Below, one piece after another: positions 1-9,422 of a stretch of 64,000 bases of DNA. Each line of letters begins with the position of its first letter. Position 1 is the first letter of the stretch. The position numbers and the translations under genes are program-made. This stretch comes from Closterium sp. Naga37s-1 (Eukaryota > Streptophyta > Zygnematophyceae > Desmidiales > Closteriaceae). The notes under the pieces were generated by a model, which was not told where the DNA came from, did not search any database, and was given only the letters and a program-made list of their open reading frames with translations. The stretch spans positions 1,968,501 to 2,032,500 of the forward strand of contig CANJKZ010000084.1 in assembly GCA_947471745.1 (NCBI GenBank), given 5' to 3'.

Positions 1-2040
1 CGAGACTGGATTGTCGAGTGTGGTCGTTGTAGGCACCATCAGGTCCATCCCGTAGTTTAGAAAGAACGGTGAATGATTAGTCGTACTGGACGAGGCATTG
101 TTGAAGGCGAACTCCAACATGGCGAGCGAATCTTCCCAGTGAGCAGGGTCGGAGCAGTTTGTCCGTATCAGCTGCTCCATTGTCTGATTGGTCCGCTTGG
201 TCTGGCCATCCGTTTGTGGGTGGTATGCGGAGGAGAACTGTAGTTTCGTGCCGTACTGTGCCCACGTCTCCTTCCAAAATTTCGACGTGAACTTCGGATC
301 TCGGTCGCTCATGATCGCCGAGGGAATTCCGTGCAGACGCACAACCGTTCAGATGAATAGACGCGCAGTTTCTTCGGCTGTGATGGTTGTACGACACGGT
401 CAGAAATGCGCCATTTTCGTGAGACGATCGACGACGACGAGAGCAGCGTTGTTGCCGGACGGTCCAGCTGGCATCTCCGTGACAAAATCCATTGTCACTT
501 GTTCCCACGGTCGTTCGGGTGGCTCGAGGGGTTGCAGTAGTTCAGCTGGCCGTTGACGTGTCGATTTCATGGCCTGGCACACCCTGCATGAGGACACATA
601 TCGCTGCACGTCGTTAGAGGAGTCAGGCCAATAATAGTGACGGTGCAGTAATTTCTGGATTTTATCAACCCCGAAATGTCTGGAAAAGTTGGAATCGTGG
701 ACTTCCTGGATAAGGAGTTCACGCAGCAGCTGGTAAGCGGGAACCCAAATCCGGTCAGTTCCGGCTTTTAGGTAATAATCCCCTTTCTGCGTCGTGGCTT
801 GCTGGTGGTTCCCACTCGTGAAGAACGGGTCCGTAGTGTAGCCGTGGGTGAAAAGTCCGGTAAGTAACGGGTTCGAGTGGTGAATGAGTACTGCAGCGGA
901 TTGTACTGTCGGTCGGGTCAGGGCGTCGGCAATGTTATTTGCCCCCTTCTTGTACGTGATGCGGTAGGTGAAGTGGCTCTCCATGTAATCAAGCCACCGA
1001 ATTTGTCGCAAGTTGAGGTTGGGCTGAGTTCGCAGATATTGGAGCGACTCGTGGTCCGTGCGAACAGTGACGTCGGCGCCCACCAGGTAGCATCGCCATA
1101 GTTTGAATGCGTGGATAATGGCGAGCATTTCCTTTTCGTGAATCGGGTAGTTGCGCTCGGCTACCTGCAGCTTGCGTGACTCGTAAGCTATCGGCTGCAG
1201 TTCGTTCCCAAAATCCTGGAGTAGCACAGCTCCGATCGCAAAATCAGAGGCGTCGGTGACGACTTCGAACGGCCGTGATGGGTCGGCGATGCGCAGCACA
1301 GGAGGGGAAACCAGGAAATTTTTCAACTCCTGGAAAGTCGCTTCTGCCTCCTCCCCCCACACAAAATTCCTGTGTTTGTGCAGCAAGTCAGTGAGCGGAC
1401 CGATTATCCCCGCCATATTCGGGATAAACCGCCGGACGTAATTCACGAATCCCAAAAAACTCTGCAGCTCCGTGATATTCATCGGGGGTTTCCACTCCTG
1501 TCTGGTCTTGATTTTCACCGGGTCGATTTTAATGCCGTCGCGTGAAATAACGAGTCCCAAAAACTCCAACTCTTGCTTAAAAAACTCGCACTTAGAACCC
1601 TTGGTGATGAGTCGATTCTCTTGCAACCTTTGAAACACTGCGTCAAGGTTGCGTAGATGTTGCTCCCGTGTCTTGCTAAAAATGAGGATATCGTCCAAGT
1701 AGACGATGACGCATCGGTCGAGAAGATCCCGAAAAACCCTGTTCATTGTCAACTGAAAAGTCGAAGGCGCGTTCGTGAGGCCGAAAGGCACCACGGTGAA
1801 TTCGTAACTTCCGTAGCGGGTGCGAAACGCAGTCTTGTGGCAGTCATCGGCGAAGACTCGGATTTGGTGGTAACCACCGCGCAAGTCAATCTTCGAGAAA
1901 TAACAAGCTCCGCAAAGTTGGTCAAGGAGGTCGTCGGTGCGTGGAATGGGGTAGCGAGACTTGATTGTCACCCAGTTGAGCGCACGATAGTCGATGCACA
2001 TGCGAAGCCCGCCATCTTTTTTCAGAGTGAAGAGGATCGG
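1..2040 (-). pseudogene. pol: Gypsy-1 pol remnant: reverse transcriptase, RNase H, integrase
   Basis: One minus-strand frame runs from about 2040 to base 1 with two TGA interruptions near 397 and 355; both fall in the integrase and at least one sits at a usual Trp position. Visible in order are the RT fingers (MCIDYRALN), the catalytic YLDD box, the RNase H motifs (TDASDFAIGAVL, HEKEMLAII, TDHESLQYL), the integrase HHCC zinc-binding region ending CRVCQ, and the integrase core with DFV, SDRDPKF and HPQTDGQTKR followed by the catalytic Glu. This enzyme set would copy element RNA into DNA and integrate it. The frame starts abruptly at PFAAPILF; the normal protease and first RT residues are absent. 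The frame is still open at base 1, so the C-terminus lies outside the window. Confidence 0.9.
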
Positions 2041-2060
2041 TGCTGCGAAGGGCCCGCTAA

Positions 2061-3104
2061 TTACTGACTTTTCCCATTTCCCTGCTCCTTCCTGTCATTC
2101 CCCATCAGCGGTGTTTTCTCGTGGCAGTCGCGCATTAAGTGACCCATCTTCCCACACCGATAACACAGTCCTTTAGGAGGGCGGTCGGGTGTATGGACGA
2201 CGTTGATTGTGGCCCGATGGGTCTGGCCACGAAAACGGATTCCCTCCCGGGAAGCTGTTCTCGCATACTGCATCAGCACATCAATTGACTCCGCCAGCCG
2301 TACTGCTTCCAGGAATGTTGTCGGGCGGTTCCTGCGGACCTCGTATTGTATCTCATATTTTAGGCCGCTGATGTATTTATCCAACCGCTCCGCTTCCGAC
2401 ATGTCATTCACTTGGTCGGCGAGGCCCATAAATGACGTCGTGTAGTCTTGGACAGATGCCATCTGCGACTAGGCACGCAACTTCACACGAGCTTGCTCCG
2501 AGGCAAATACGTGCTCAAAGCGATCTCGTAAGGCTGCGCCCCACTCTCTCCATGTGCATATCGTGGTCACTCCGAAGATCGACTCTGCCACTTGATTAGT
2601 CACTGTTGAGGTCCCGTCTGCCGCATGTGTCATACCTGTCGGGGTCCCCGTTTCTAGGGTTCGGCGCCACCACTCAAGCGCTGCACCTCGGAGAAGAGAA
2701 ACGGCATAATTAATGCGCATGGCATCACCGGTCACTCCTGCTGTAGTGAAAAAAACTTCAACTCCAAACAACCACCCTTTCACCATAATCGTCTTGTCCG
2801 TAGGATTAAACGGGGGCGGGTTGGCAGGTTTAATCTTGATCGTCATTATTGTAACTGGTGCTGATGCCGCTCGCTGCCTGTCCTCTTCTTCGAAGTCACG
2901 TGTGAGCGCGTCCAACGGGTTGCTCACCGCTTGACTGTTGCCCTCGCCTTCGTCATCGGGCGACTCCTGGCGCGCTTCACCTCGCGCCTGGCGTAGCTCG
3001 GCGTTTTCTCCACGTAGTGTTGTCTCTTCCGCCATTAATGTCTTCATGCCCTCTTGCATTTCTGCCACTTGCGCCATGAGTCTGTTAATCGCCTCTTGAT
3101 CCAT
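2061..3104 (-). pseudogene. gag: Gypsy-1 gag polyprotein with CCHC zinc knuckle
   Basis: The capsid-type protein probably starts at the Met at 3104 (MDQEAINRLM), which begins a predicted coiled-coil stretch rich in Glu and Gln; the frame is open further upstream to 3257 but that part overlaps the leader. The capsid region contains PPFNPTD and WWRRT motifs. A single TAG near 2466 separates it from the C-terminal part in the same frame. The C-terminal part carries one canonical CX2CX4HX4C knuckle, CYRCGKMGHLMRDC. The protein ends at a TAA a few residues past the knuckle, exactly where the fused RT begins in another frame, so its natural C-terminus and the protease are deleted. Confidence 0.85.
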
Positions 3105-3292
3105 GTGTCGAGCACTGCGTCGGGTGGGCAGGCGGGTCTCCGTGGCCTTCAGACAAAGTGGAAAACACGAACTATCGGAGTCGGGCAGGTTTGAATTAAC
3201 AAACCTTGCGGCCAACCGTCGTGTAGTCCACTTATACCTGCCAACCCGTGCCACCAAACTACCCTCGAAAAGCGGGATGAACTAGGAAAGTA

Positions 3293-3304
3293 GCTCTGAT
3301 ACCA
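3293..3304 (-). other. Gypsy-1 primer-binding site (initiator tRNA-Met type)
   Basis: On the minus strand the sequence TGGTATCAGAGC starts two bases after the LTR end. It is complementary to the 3' end of plant initiator tRNA-Met, the usual primer for plant LTR elements. Confidence 0.9.
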
Positions 3305-3306
3305 GG

Positions 3307-3614
3307 TGTTATGAGTTGTAAAAGAGAGTGCGCAGTTTAACGAATAACGAGAAGTGATTGAACAGGCTGATTATAATATGAAGGCACATGCTAATATAGT
3401 GAGTAGGCTAGCTAGGAGTGAACTTTGGGTGAGTGAGGTTGGGTGCAGGTTTGGCGAAGAGAAAAGCCGAAGGCGACGCGAAGAGGCTCGGCATCGTTGA
3501 TGTCGGCCAAACGTGCAGAGTCCGAAAATCGGGGCTGTACGCAAAGCAGTCAACCCCGATAAGGAATTCGGGAAAATTCCTTACAATGATAGGCAATACA
3601 AGTTTACTGTAACA
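3307..3614 (-). repeat. Gypsy-1 5' LTR
   Basis: The 308-bp LTR reads TGTTATGAG at its inner plus-strand edge and ends TGTAACA, giving the inverted termini TGTTA/TAACA. It lies directly next to the primer-binding site. A related but diverged LTR is at about 46896-47175 (Gypsy-2). Confidence 0.8.
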
Positions 3615-4750
3615 CTTGGAATAACATGTGCTTGCTATGATGGTAACTCGTCAATCACGGTAGAGGTCGCTGCCTGTGCTAGCACAAACATGCGACGTGT
3701 AACAAATTCGACGTGCAACAGATTTGACGCGCTCATCGCGCATGTGGTTGACGCTCTCAACCAATCGCGTGGTGCATCAGAGGGGAACTTTTGCCAAGTT
3801 TCGAACTTTTAGAGCGGTTCTATACGTTGCGCTACTTTTGAAATACTTATCGTACGGTGTAAAACGGTTTAATTTTGAACTTCGCGCAAGAGGGCCCAAA
3901 GGCACCACGCCTGTGAATCTTGCATTCCGTTTGCAACACAGATATGCAAGATTGCCAGAAAATACACTTCGATTGCGCGATGGTGACTTCGCTGAGTACT
4001 ACGTCGATTTTGTTAGCCTCGAGTGACTGGTAGCGGAAGAATTCGTGACTGAATCTAGCGAAGTGGAACATGCTCAACGGCTCTTGGGCTTGTTCTAGTG
4101 TTTCTGACTGAGAATTTCACTCAAAGGGATTTTCCTTGGAAGCCAGGAAGAACAAACAGAAAGAGAAAACAGCAACTTCCACTTTAATTCCTACGAATGC
4201 ATTTTTTTATGTACAGCACATACATTTCAGAAATGCGGCTTGGAATGTCGATTCGGGTGGCCAGCCCCGACATCGAGTCGCATCATCCTTTTCCACATTT
4301 GTAACTCACTGCTATCATACACATGTCCTTTTCTAACTCTTCGATATTGTTCCCTCGCCACCTGTCCCACGCGGAAGTCTTCCCAAGTCAGTCAAGGCAC
4401 GAAACCTCAGTTTCGCCCTTCTCACGTGGGTCCCCCACGTCCTGCTCACTTCCGCCCCCTTGCTGCCCACGTCCGCAGCTGTACGCTGCTGCTGCATGCT
4501 TTCACCTCCCGTGCGCTTCACGCTGCCTCTAGAGCAGACCCCACTTGTTACACGGAGCAATGCCGTGAAGTTATTCCCATGGTCGGTTGTCGTTGTTGCG
4601 TACACTGATGTTTAAGGCCCAGCTAACTAGCAGTGATGGCCCTAGCTTCTGTTGTTGTCTCGAGTGTGTGAATAACAACTTGAGTGGTAGCAAAGCTGTA
4701 TAATTCACGTAATCTCCTTCCAATACCCCCTCCGCCTTTCACGTCCTCAG
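3615..4750. other. Stretch without a recognisable gene, upstream of the LPD gene
   Basis: No open frame here resembles a known protein, and I see no repeat shared with the rest of the window. It may hold the promoter, 5' UTR and transit-peptide exon of the LPD gene, but nothing in the sequence proves that. A pyrimidine-rich tract ending in cctcag just before 4751 looks like a splice acceptor. Confidence 0.5.
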
Positions 4751-4833
4751 ATGAAGTCATCGCGGGTGCTGCCCGGCCTGGTCGCGGCTTACATAGTGCT
4801 CGCGCTGCTGCCTTGCTCGGTTCATTCGGCTCG
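4751..4833 (+). pseudogene. Possible N-terminal FAD-binding exon of the LPD gene
   Basis: After an acceptor-like tract (ctttcacgtcctcag) one frame reads DEVIAGA, then PGRG, then ARAAALLG. This resembles the first nucleotide-binding fold of dihydrolipoyl dehydrogenases (a GxGPGGYxAAxxAAQLG pattern), although the glycine motif is damaged. A GT follows at 4834-4835. The spacing to the next recognised exon (5207) is reasonable for an intron. The match is short, so this is tentative. Confidence 0.35.
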
Positions 4834-5206
4834 GTACTCAGTCGTCGACAGCAGCAGGGGTCGCAGAGTCTGCGAGGGCGGCAGCGGAGGAGGAGGTGCA
4901 GAGCCCCATCTTGCTGGCGAGAACACAGGCGTTTGATGCACCCAAAGCTAGGGGTGCGTTCCGTGTCGCTCAGGTGTGCAGACGCGGTGGGAGTGCGTAG
5001 GGTGCTACACTCCCTGTGATGCTTCTTTACCAGAAAAAAAAAAAAAAAAAGTTCCCCTTCCATTCTCGCCTTGCCTTATGTAGTATCTCCGTTCTCTGGT
5101 AGGACTGCTATCTGGTGACCAAGTCTTGTACTAGCAACTTGCTGTCGCTTTCTCGCTTTCGTTCCAACCGCTGCGTTTTCCTCTGTCATCTGTATCAAGT
5201 TTACAG

Positions 5207-5275
5207 AGTTATTTTCACTACAAACGCGGCTCGCTGGGCAGCACGTGCGTGAACGTGGGATGCATTACATCCAAG
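5207..5275 (+). pseudogene. LPD exon with the redox-active disulfide
   Basis: Starting after a tttacag acceptor, the exon encodes YKRGSLGS followed by TCVNVGCITSK. This is the flavin disulfide reductase active site, in which the two cysteines (CVNVGC, 5246-5263) form the redox disulfide that oxidises dihydrolipoamide. The normal IPSK is ITSK here. The exon ends in AAG followed by a GTGCAAG donor and joins in phase 0 to the exon starting at 6298. Confidence 0.8.
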
Positions 5276-6297
5276 GTGCAAGAGCAAATGTTGATACGGG
5301 CAAGGATTGTCTATCGGGCAGTGACTCGTGGGAGCTTTGATACGCTGATGAATGCGGCAGTGTCTTGCCTTTTTCCCTCTTTCCTCCATCAGCGCTTTTT
5401 TCCACCGCTAAAGGCATCAACGAGCTGTCCCTTGCATCCATCTATCCATAATCCCATGCTCCCATGCTCCCATGCTCCCATGCACCCATGCTCCCTGCTC
5501 CCATGCACCCATGCTCCCATGCACCCATGCACCCATGCTCCCTGCTCCCATGCACCCATGCTCCCTGCTCCCATGCACCCATGCTCCCATGCTCCCATAC
5601 TCCCTGCTCCCATGCACCCATGCTCCCATGCACCCATGCTCCCATGCTCCCTGCTCCCATGCACCCATGCACCCATGCACCCATGCTCCCATCCTCCTAT
5701 GCTCCCATGCTCCTTGCTCCCATTCACCCATGCACCCATGCTCCCATGCTCCCATGCTCCCATGCTCCCATCCACGCATGCTCCCTGCTCCTATGCTCCC
5801 ATGCTCCCATGCTCCAATGCTGCCATGCTCCCTGCTCCTATGCACCCATGCATCCATGCACCCATGCACCCATGCTCCCTGCTCCCATGCTCCCATGCTC
5901 CCATGCTCCCATGCACCCACGCACCCATGCTCCCATGCTCCCTGCTCCCATGCACCCATGCTCCCATGCTCCCATGCTCCCATGCACCCATGCTCCCATG
6001 CACCCATGCACCCATGCTCCCATGCACCCATGCTCCCATGCACCCATGCTCCTGTGTAACCATGCTCTCATGCTTCCATGCTCCGAAGCATTCAGACCTT
6101 CCTCTCGTGCACCTATCCAACAATGCAGTCGTGGGCGGATCTCCCCATTGCTTCTCTCTCTCCCAGCCCTCCGATATTCTAGCTCTAGCCCCCCATCCCT
6201 TTCCCTCCTCAATCACCAAGAGACAGAACACTCCCTCTCTCTCTGCCTTCACCACATTTTCTTCTTCCTCTCCATTTCCTTCCCTGCCCTCAAGCAG
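5276..6297 (+). other. LPD intron containing a minisatellite
   Basis: The 1022-bp intron begins GTGCAAG and ends in a pyrimidine-rich tract (tttccttccctgccctcaagcag). It contains the 9-bp minisatellite described separately. The exon phase is 0 on both sides, matching the uninterrupted family sequence at this point. Confidence 0.75.
5452..6058. repeat. Minisatellite of a 9-bp unit (CCCATGCWC)
   Basis: About 600 bp is built from cccatgctc and cccatgcac units, interrupted at intervals by ccctgctc to give a higher-order pattern of roughly 20-60 bp. Because the unit is a multiple of three and contains no stop in any frame, it creates long artificial reading frames on both strands (HAPMLPC-type and MGAWEHG-type repeats). 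No protein of this kind should be annotated from it. Confidence 0.95.
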
Positions 6298-7373
6298 GCA
6301 CTGCTGGAGTCGACTCACATGTACGACGAGGCAAAACACTCCTTGGCGTCACACGGTGTGAAGGTGGCGGGCGTGGAGGTAGAGCTGCCCGCTATGATGG
6401 CACAGAAGAGCAGCGCGGTCGCCGGGCTTGCCAAGAGCATTGAGTTGCTGCTCAAGAAGAACAAGGTCACTTACGTCAAGGGCCATGGCAAGATTGTGGG
6501 ACCACACCAGGTCGCCGTCTCCCTGCTGGATTCCCCGGGGAAGACCAGCATCATCATCGCGAGGAACATTATCGTCGCCACGGGGTCGGACGTGCAGGCG
6601 CTGCCGGGCGTGCAGATCAATGCGACGAAGATCGTGTCGTCCACCGGCGCGCTCAGCCTGCCCTCCATGCCCAAGAAGCTCGTGGTGCTGGGCGGTGGGG
6701 CCATCGGGCTGGAGCTGGGGTCGGTGTGGGGCCGGCTGGGCGCGGAGGTGACGGTGGTGGAGCTCACAGACGGCATAGGCGGCAACATGGACCGCGAGAT
6801 CCGCCGCACCTTGCAGCGCGAGCTAGAGAAGCAGGGCTTTAAGTTCATGCTGGCCACAAAAGTGGTGTTCGCGAATGCGTCGGGGAGAGGCGTGCTGGTG
6901 CAGGTGGAGCCAGCCAGGGGCGGGCAGCGCAGCACGCTGCAGGCGGACGTGGTGCTCGTGGCCACGGGGTGCGTGCCGTATACCGACGGGCTGGGGCTGG
7001 AGGCAGTGGGCGTGAGGAGGGACATGGCGCGGCGCATCGTGGTGGACAGCCGGTTCCAGTCGTCCGTGCCAGGCGTGTTCGCCATCGGGGACGTTATTCC
7101 CGGGCCCATGCTCGCTCACAAGGCCGAGGCGGATGGGATCGCGTGCGTGGAGAATCTGGCAGGGAAGAATGGGTATGTGAATTATAGCACAATGCCGTGG
7201 ATCGTTTACACACACCCAGAGGTGGCCATGGTGGGCAAGACGGAGGAGGATTCGAAGCAGTCGGGTGTAGAGTACCGCATGGGGAAGTTCCCCTTCACGG
7301 CGAACAGTCGAGCACACACAACTAGGGATACGGAGGGGATGGTGAAGATGATAGCATAGAAGGCAACGGATAG
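6298..7373 (+). pseudogene. Large LPD exon (FAD and NAD domains)
   Basis: The exon begins ALLESTHMYDEAKHS and is collinear with plant mitochondrial lipoamide dehydrogenases over about 358 codons without gaps, including KKNKVTYVKGHGK, SVWGRLGAEVTVVE and FPFTANSRA. One nonsense codon (TAG, 7357-7359) lies 14 bp before the LTR insertion. Base 7373 is the last base of the GATAG target duplication. Confidence 0.88.
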
Positions 7374-7689
7374 TGCGGAGATAACTCTATCAACGGGAGC
7401 TAGACTACCGGCTAGGCATGGGGTTGGAGGGATCTCTGCGTTCGTTCACTTGTGCATTCTCTAGCACTTGCGCGTTCACAGGGAAAAACTGCAAGAGTTT
7501 CACTAGCAAAAGTCGAGAACAATGGTAGTCACTAAATTGGCAAGATAGACTACATCAGAAGCCAAGCATTCAAGTCGACCACCAGCTCAGCACGAAGGCA
7601 ACTTGCCACCTGGTCGACCTCATGCGTTCTCAGTCGACCTGCATTGGTGTGCCAGCACACCAACAACAGGCCACCACAGGTCACCACAC

Positions 7690-7832
7690 TGTGAGAATAA
7701 TGAGAGAGAATAATGAGAGCAATGAATGAACTAGAAAGGAGGTGGGTACAAGTAGCAAACACAAAAGTGTTGTACCCTCTAAGGATTACCCCACTACAGC
7801 CTAAAGAGACTATAGCATATATAAGTTTGACA
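7690..7832 (-). repeat. A1 3' LTR
   Basis: Plus-strand termini are TGTGAGAATAATG and GTTTGACA. It contains a 13-bp tandem duplication (aataatgagagag type) that the other LTR lacks. The polypurine tract (minus strand TATGGGGGTG) abuts it at 7833-7843. Confidence 0.92.
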
Positions 7833-8117
7833 CACCCCCATAGGCAAAGTGGGGGAGAACAAGGGGTCACAAGACCAGTCAAGAAGGCAAAGCAAGCTCA
7901 GGGTGGATCACAAAGTCACCACGCAGTCTGAGCACAAGCAAAGGGCCACAAGGCCAGTTCACATGCAGAGTTATATAAAGAAAAGCAAACAATACAATGA
8001 ACACAACCTAGCAAGTGTAAGCATGCAGGTATAAGTATATAGAGTACTGTACAAGCAGAGTCAAGAAGTCAGCAAGTGAGGCACAGTAGGTACAAGGCCT
8101 AGAACAGTGCAGAAACG

Positions 8118-9421
8118 CTAATGATCACACGGCTGAAGTGCCTTGGTGAAAACATCAGCAGTGTTGGCCTGAGAGGCCACGTAAGCAAGACGAAGCTGGC
8201 CACGCTGCTGCAACTCTCGAGCAAAGAAGTAACGCAGAGCAATGTGCTTCGTTTTGTGCTCCAGTCTGTGCTCCTGACACAAGGCCAGCATGGCCTTGTT
8301 GTCGACGTACAGAACTGGAGGAGAACGAGGCGCCTCTCCCAAGTCGGTCAGCAGGTAGGTGAGCCAGCGTAGCTCCTGTGCAGCCATGGCCCCAGCGTAG
8401 ATCTCAGCCTCACAACTGGAGCTGAGAACAGAAGAAGAACAGGTAGACTGCCAAGAGACAGAACCGGAGCCAAGACTGAAGGTGTAACCCTGTGACGACC
8501 ACAGCGTAGCCAAGTCGTCAACCGAGGAGGCGTCAGCGTGACCAGTGAGGACAACTCGAGCCCGTCCTCCAAGCACGAGCCCCATGCCCGATGTACTGCA
8601 CAAGTATCGCAACACCCTCTTCGCAGCATCCCAGTGCACCTTTCGGTGCCTGCCGGGAGCCACGTAGCGAGCCAGAAGGCTGAGAGGGTATGCGAGGTCA
8701 GGTCGTGTGCAAGTCATCAGGTACATGAGGCAGCCTACAAGCTCTGGATACGGGCCACTCGGCTCTACGGACTCGTCCGAAGGTGGAGCTGAGAGCGAGT
8801 GACCGGTAGGCAGAGGAGTGGACTGTGGCGAGGAGTACGTGAAGCCGAAGCCCTGAAGGACCTGCTGCACCATGTGTGACTGAGTCAAGGTAATGGTGCG
8901 CTGTGCTCTGTCCCGGGTGATCCGCAAGCCAAGATAGCTTGTCAGCTAACCCAGGTCTGTGCACGTGTGTCTCTTCTGCAGCTCGGACTTCACGTGGGCG
9001 AGTGCCTCCGTGTCAGCGGTAGCAAAGACAAGGTCGTCTACGTACACAAGAATGTAGAACGGCGGCAGAGTAGTGTCAGTGCGTAAAAACAGAGAAGGGT
9101 CAGAAGTGGAAGGAGCAAAGCCAAGAGCAGCAAGAGTCGTCCTAAGTGTGTCGTGCCACTCACGGGGTGCCTGGCGGAGACCGTAGACTGGCCGCCGGAG
9201 GCTCCACTGGGTACCAGCAGGAAACGACCCAGTGAAGCCTGGTGGGCGGCGCAGCCAGATCTCCTCGTGCAGGCTGCCCTGGAGGAAGGCTGTACTGAAG
9301 TCAAGCGAGTGGAGCTCGTAGTCACGCTGGGCGGCAACGTGCAGCAGTACCCGAAGAGTGGTCATCTTCGGGGTAGGGGAGAAGGTCTGGAAGAAGTCAA
9401 CTCCCTGTCGCTGACTAAAGC
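8118..9421 (-). pseudogene. pol: A1 reverse transcriptase (C-terminal part) and RNase H
   Basis: The frame from 9421 down to 8118 continues the RT begun upstream of the TGA at 9423. It contains LDFSTAFLQGSLHEEIW, VYGLRQAPREWH and the catalytic box LVYVDDLVF, then after a TAG near 8946 the connection SYLGLRITRD and the copia RNase H (GHADASSVDD, SSCEAEIYAGAMAAQELRWL, YVDNKAMLAL). It ends TADVFTKAL. Comparison with A4 indicates that the TAG replaces a Glu or Asn codon. Confidence 0.88.
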
Positions 9422-9422
9422 C

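Larger units (their letters stand above)
1..3614 (-). mobile_element. Gypsy-1: Ty3/gypsy LTR retrotransposon, truncated by the window edge
   Basis: Read on the minus strand, the order is 5' LTR (3614-3307), primer-binding site, gag with a zinc knuckle, then reverse transcriptase, RNase H and integrase running off the left edge. RT before integrase defines Ty3/gypsy. The protease and the N-terminal part of RT are missing between gag and pol. At least three nonsense codons interrupt the coding frames, so the copy is dead. The 3' LTR and any chromodomain would lie outside the window, so the TSD cannot be tested; the bases next to the 5' LTR are cttgg at 3615-3619. Confidence 0.92.

Noticed and set aside
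4136-5063. Small genes between Gypsy-1 and the LPD exon
   Set aside because: Short overlapping frames on both strands with no family features; only the segment 4751-4833 has a possible meaning, as an LPD exon.
5249-6361. Long open frames of HAPMLPC-type or MGAWEHG-type repeats on both strands
   Set aside because: They are the 9-bp intronic minisatellite read in all frames; the same stretch is open in most frames on both strands, which is a property of the unit and not of a gene.
5464-7359. A single 631-codon gene with a repeat-rich N-terminus and an LPD C-terminus
   Set aside because: A good splice donor at 5276 and acceptor at 6297 join the redox-disulfide exon to 6298 in phase; the repeat part is intron.
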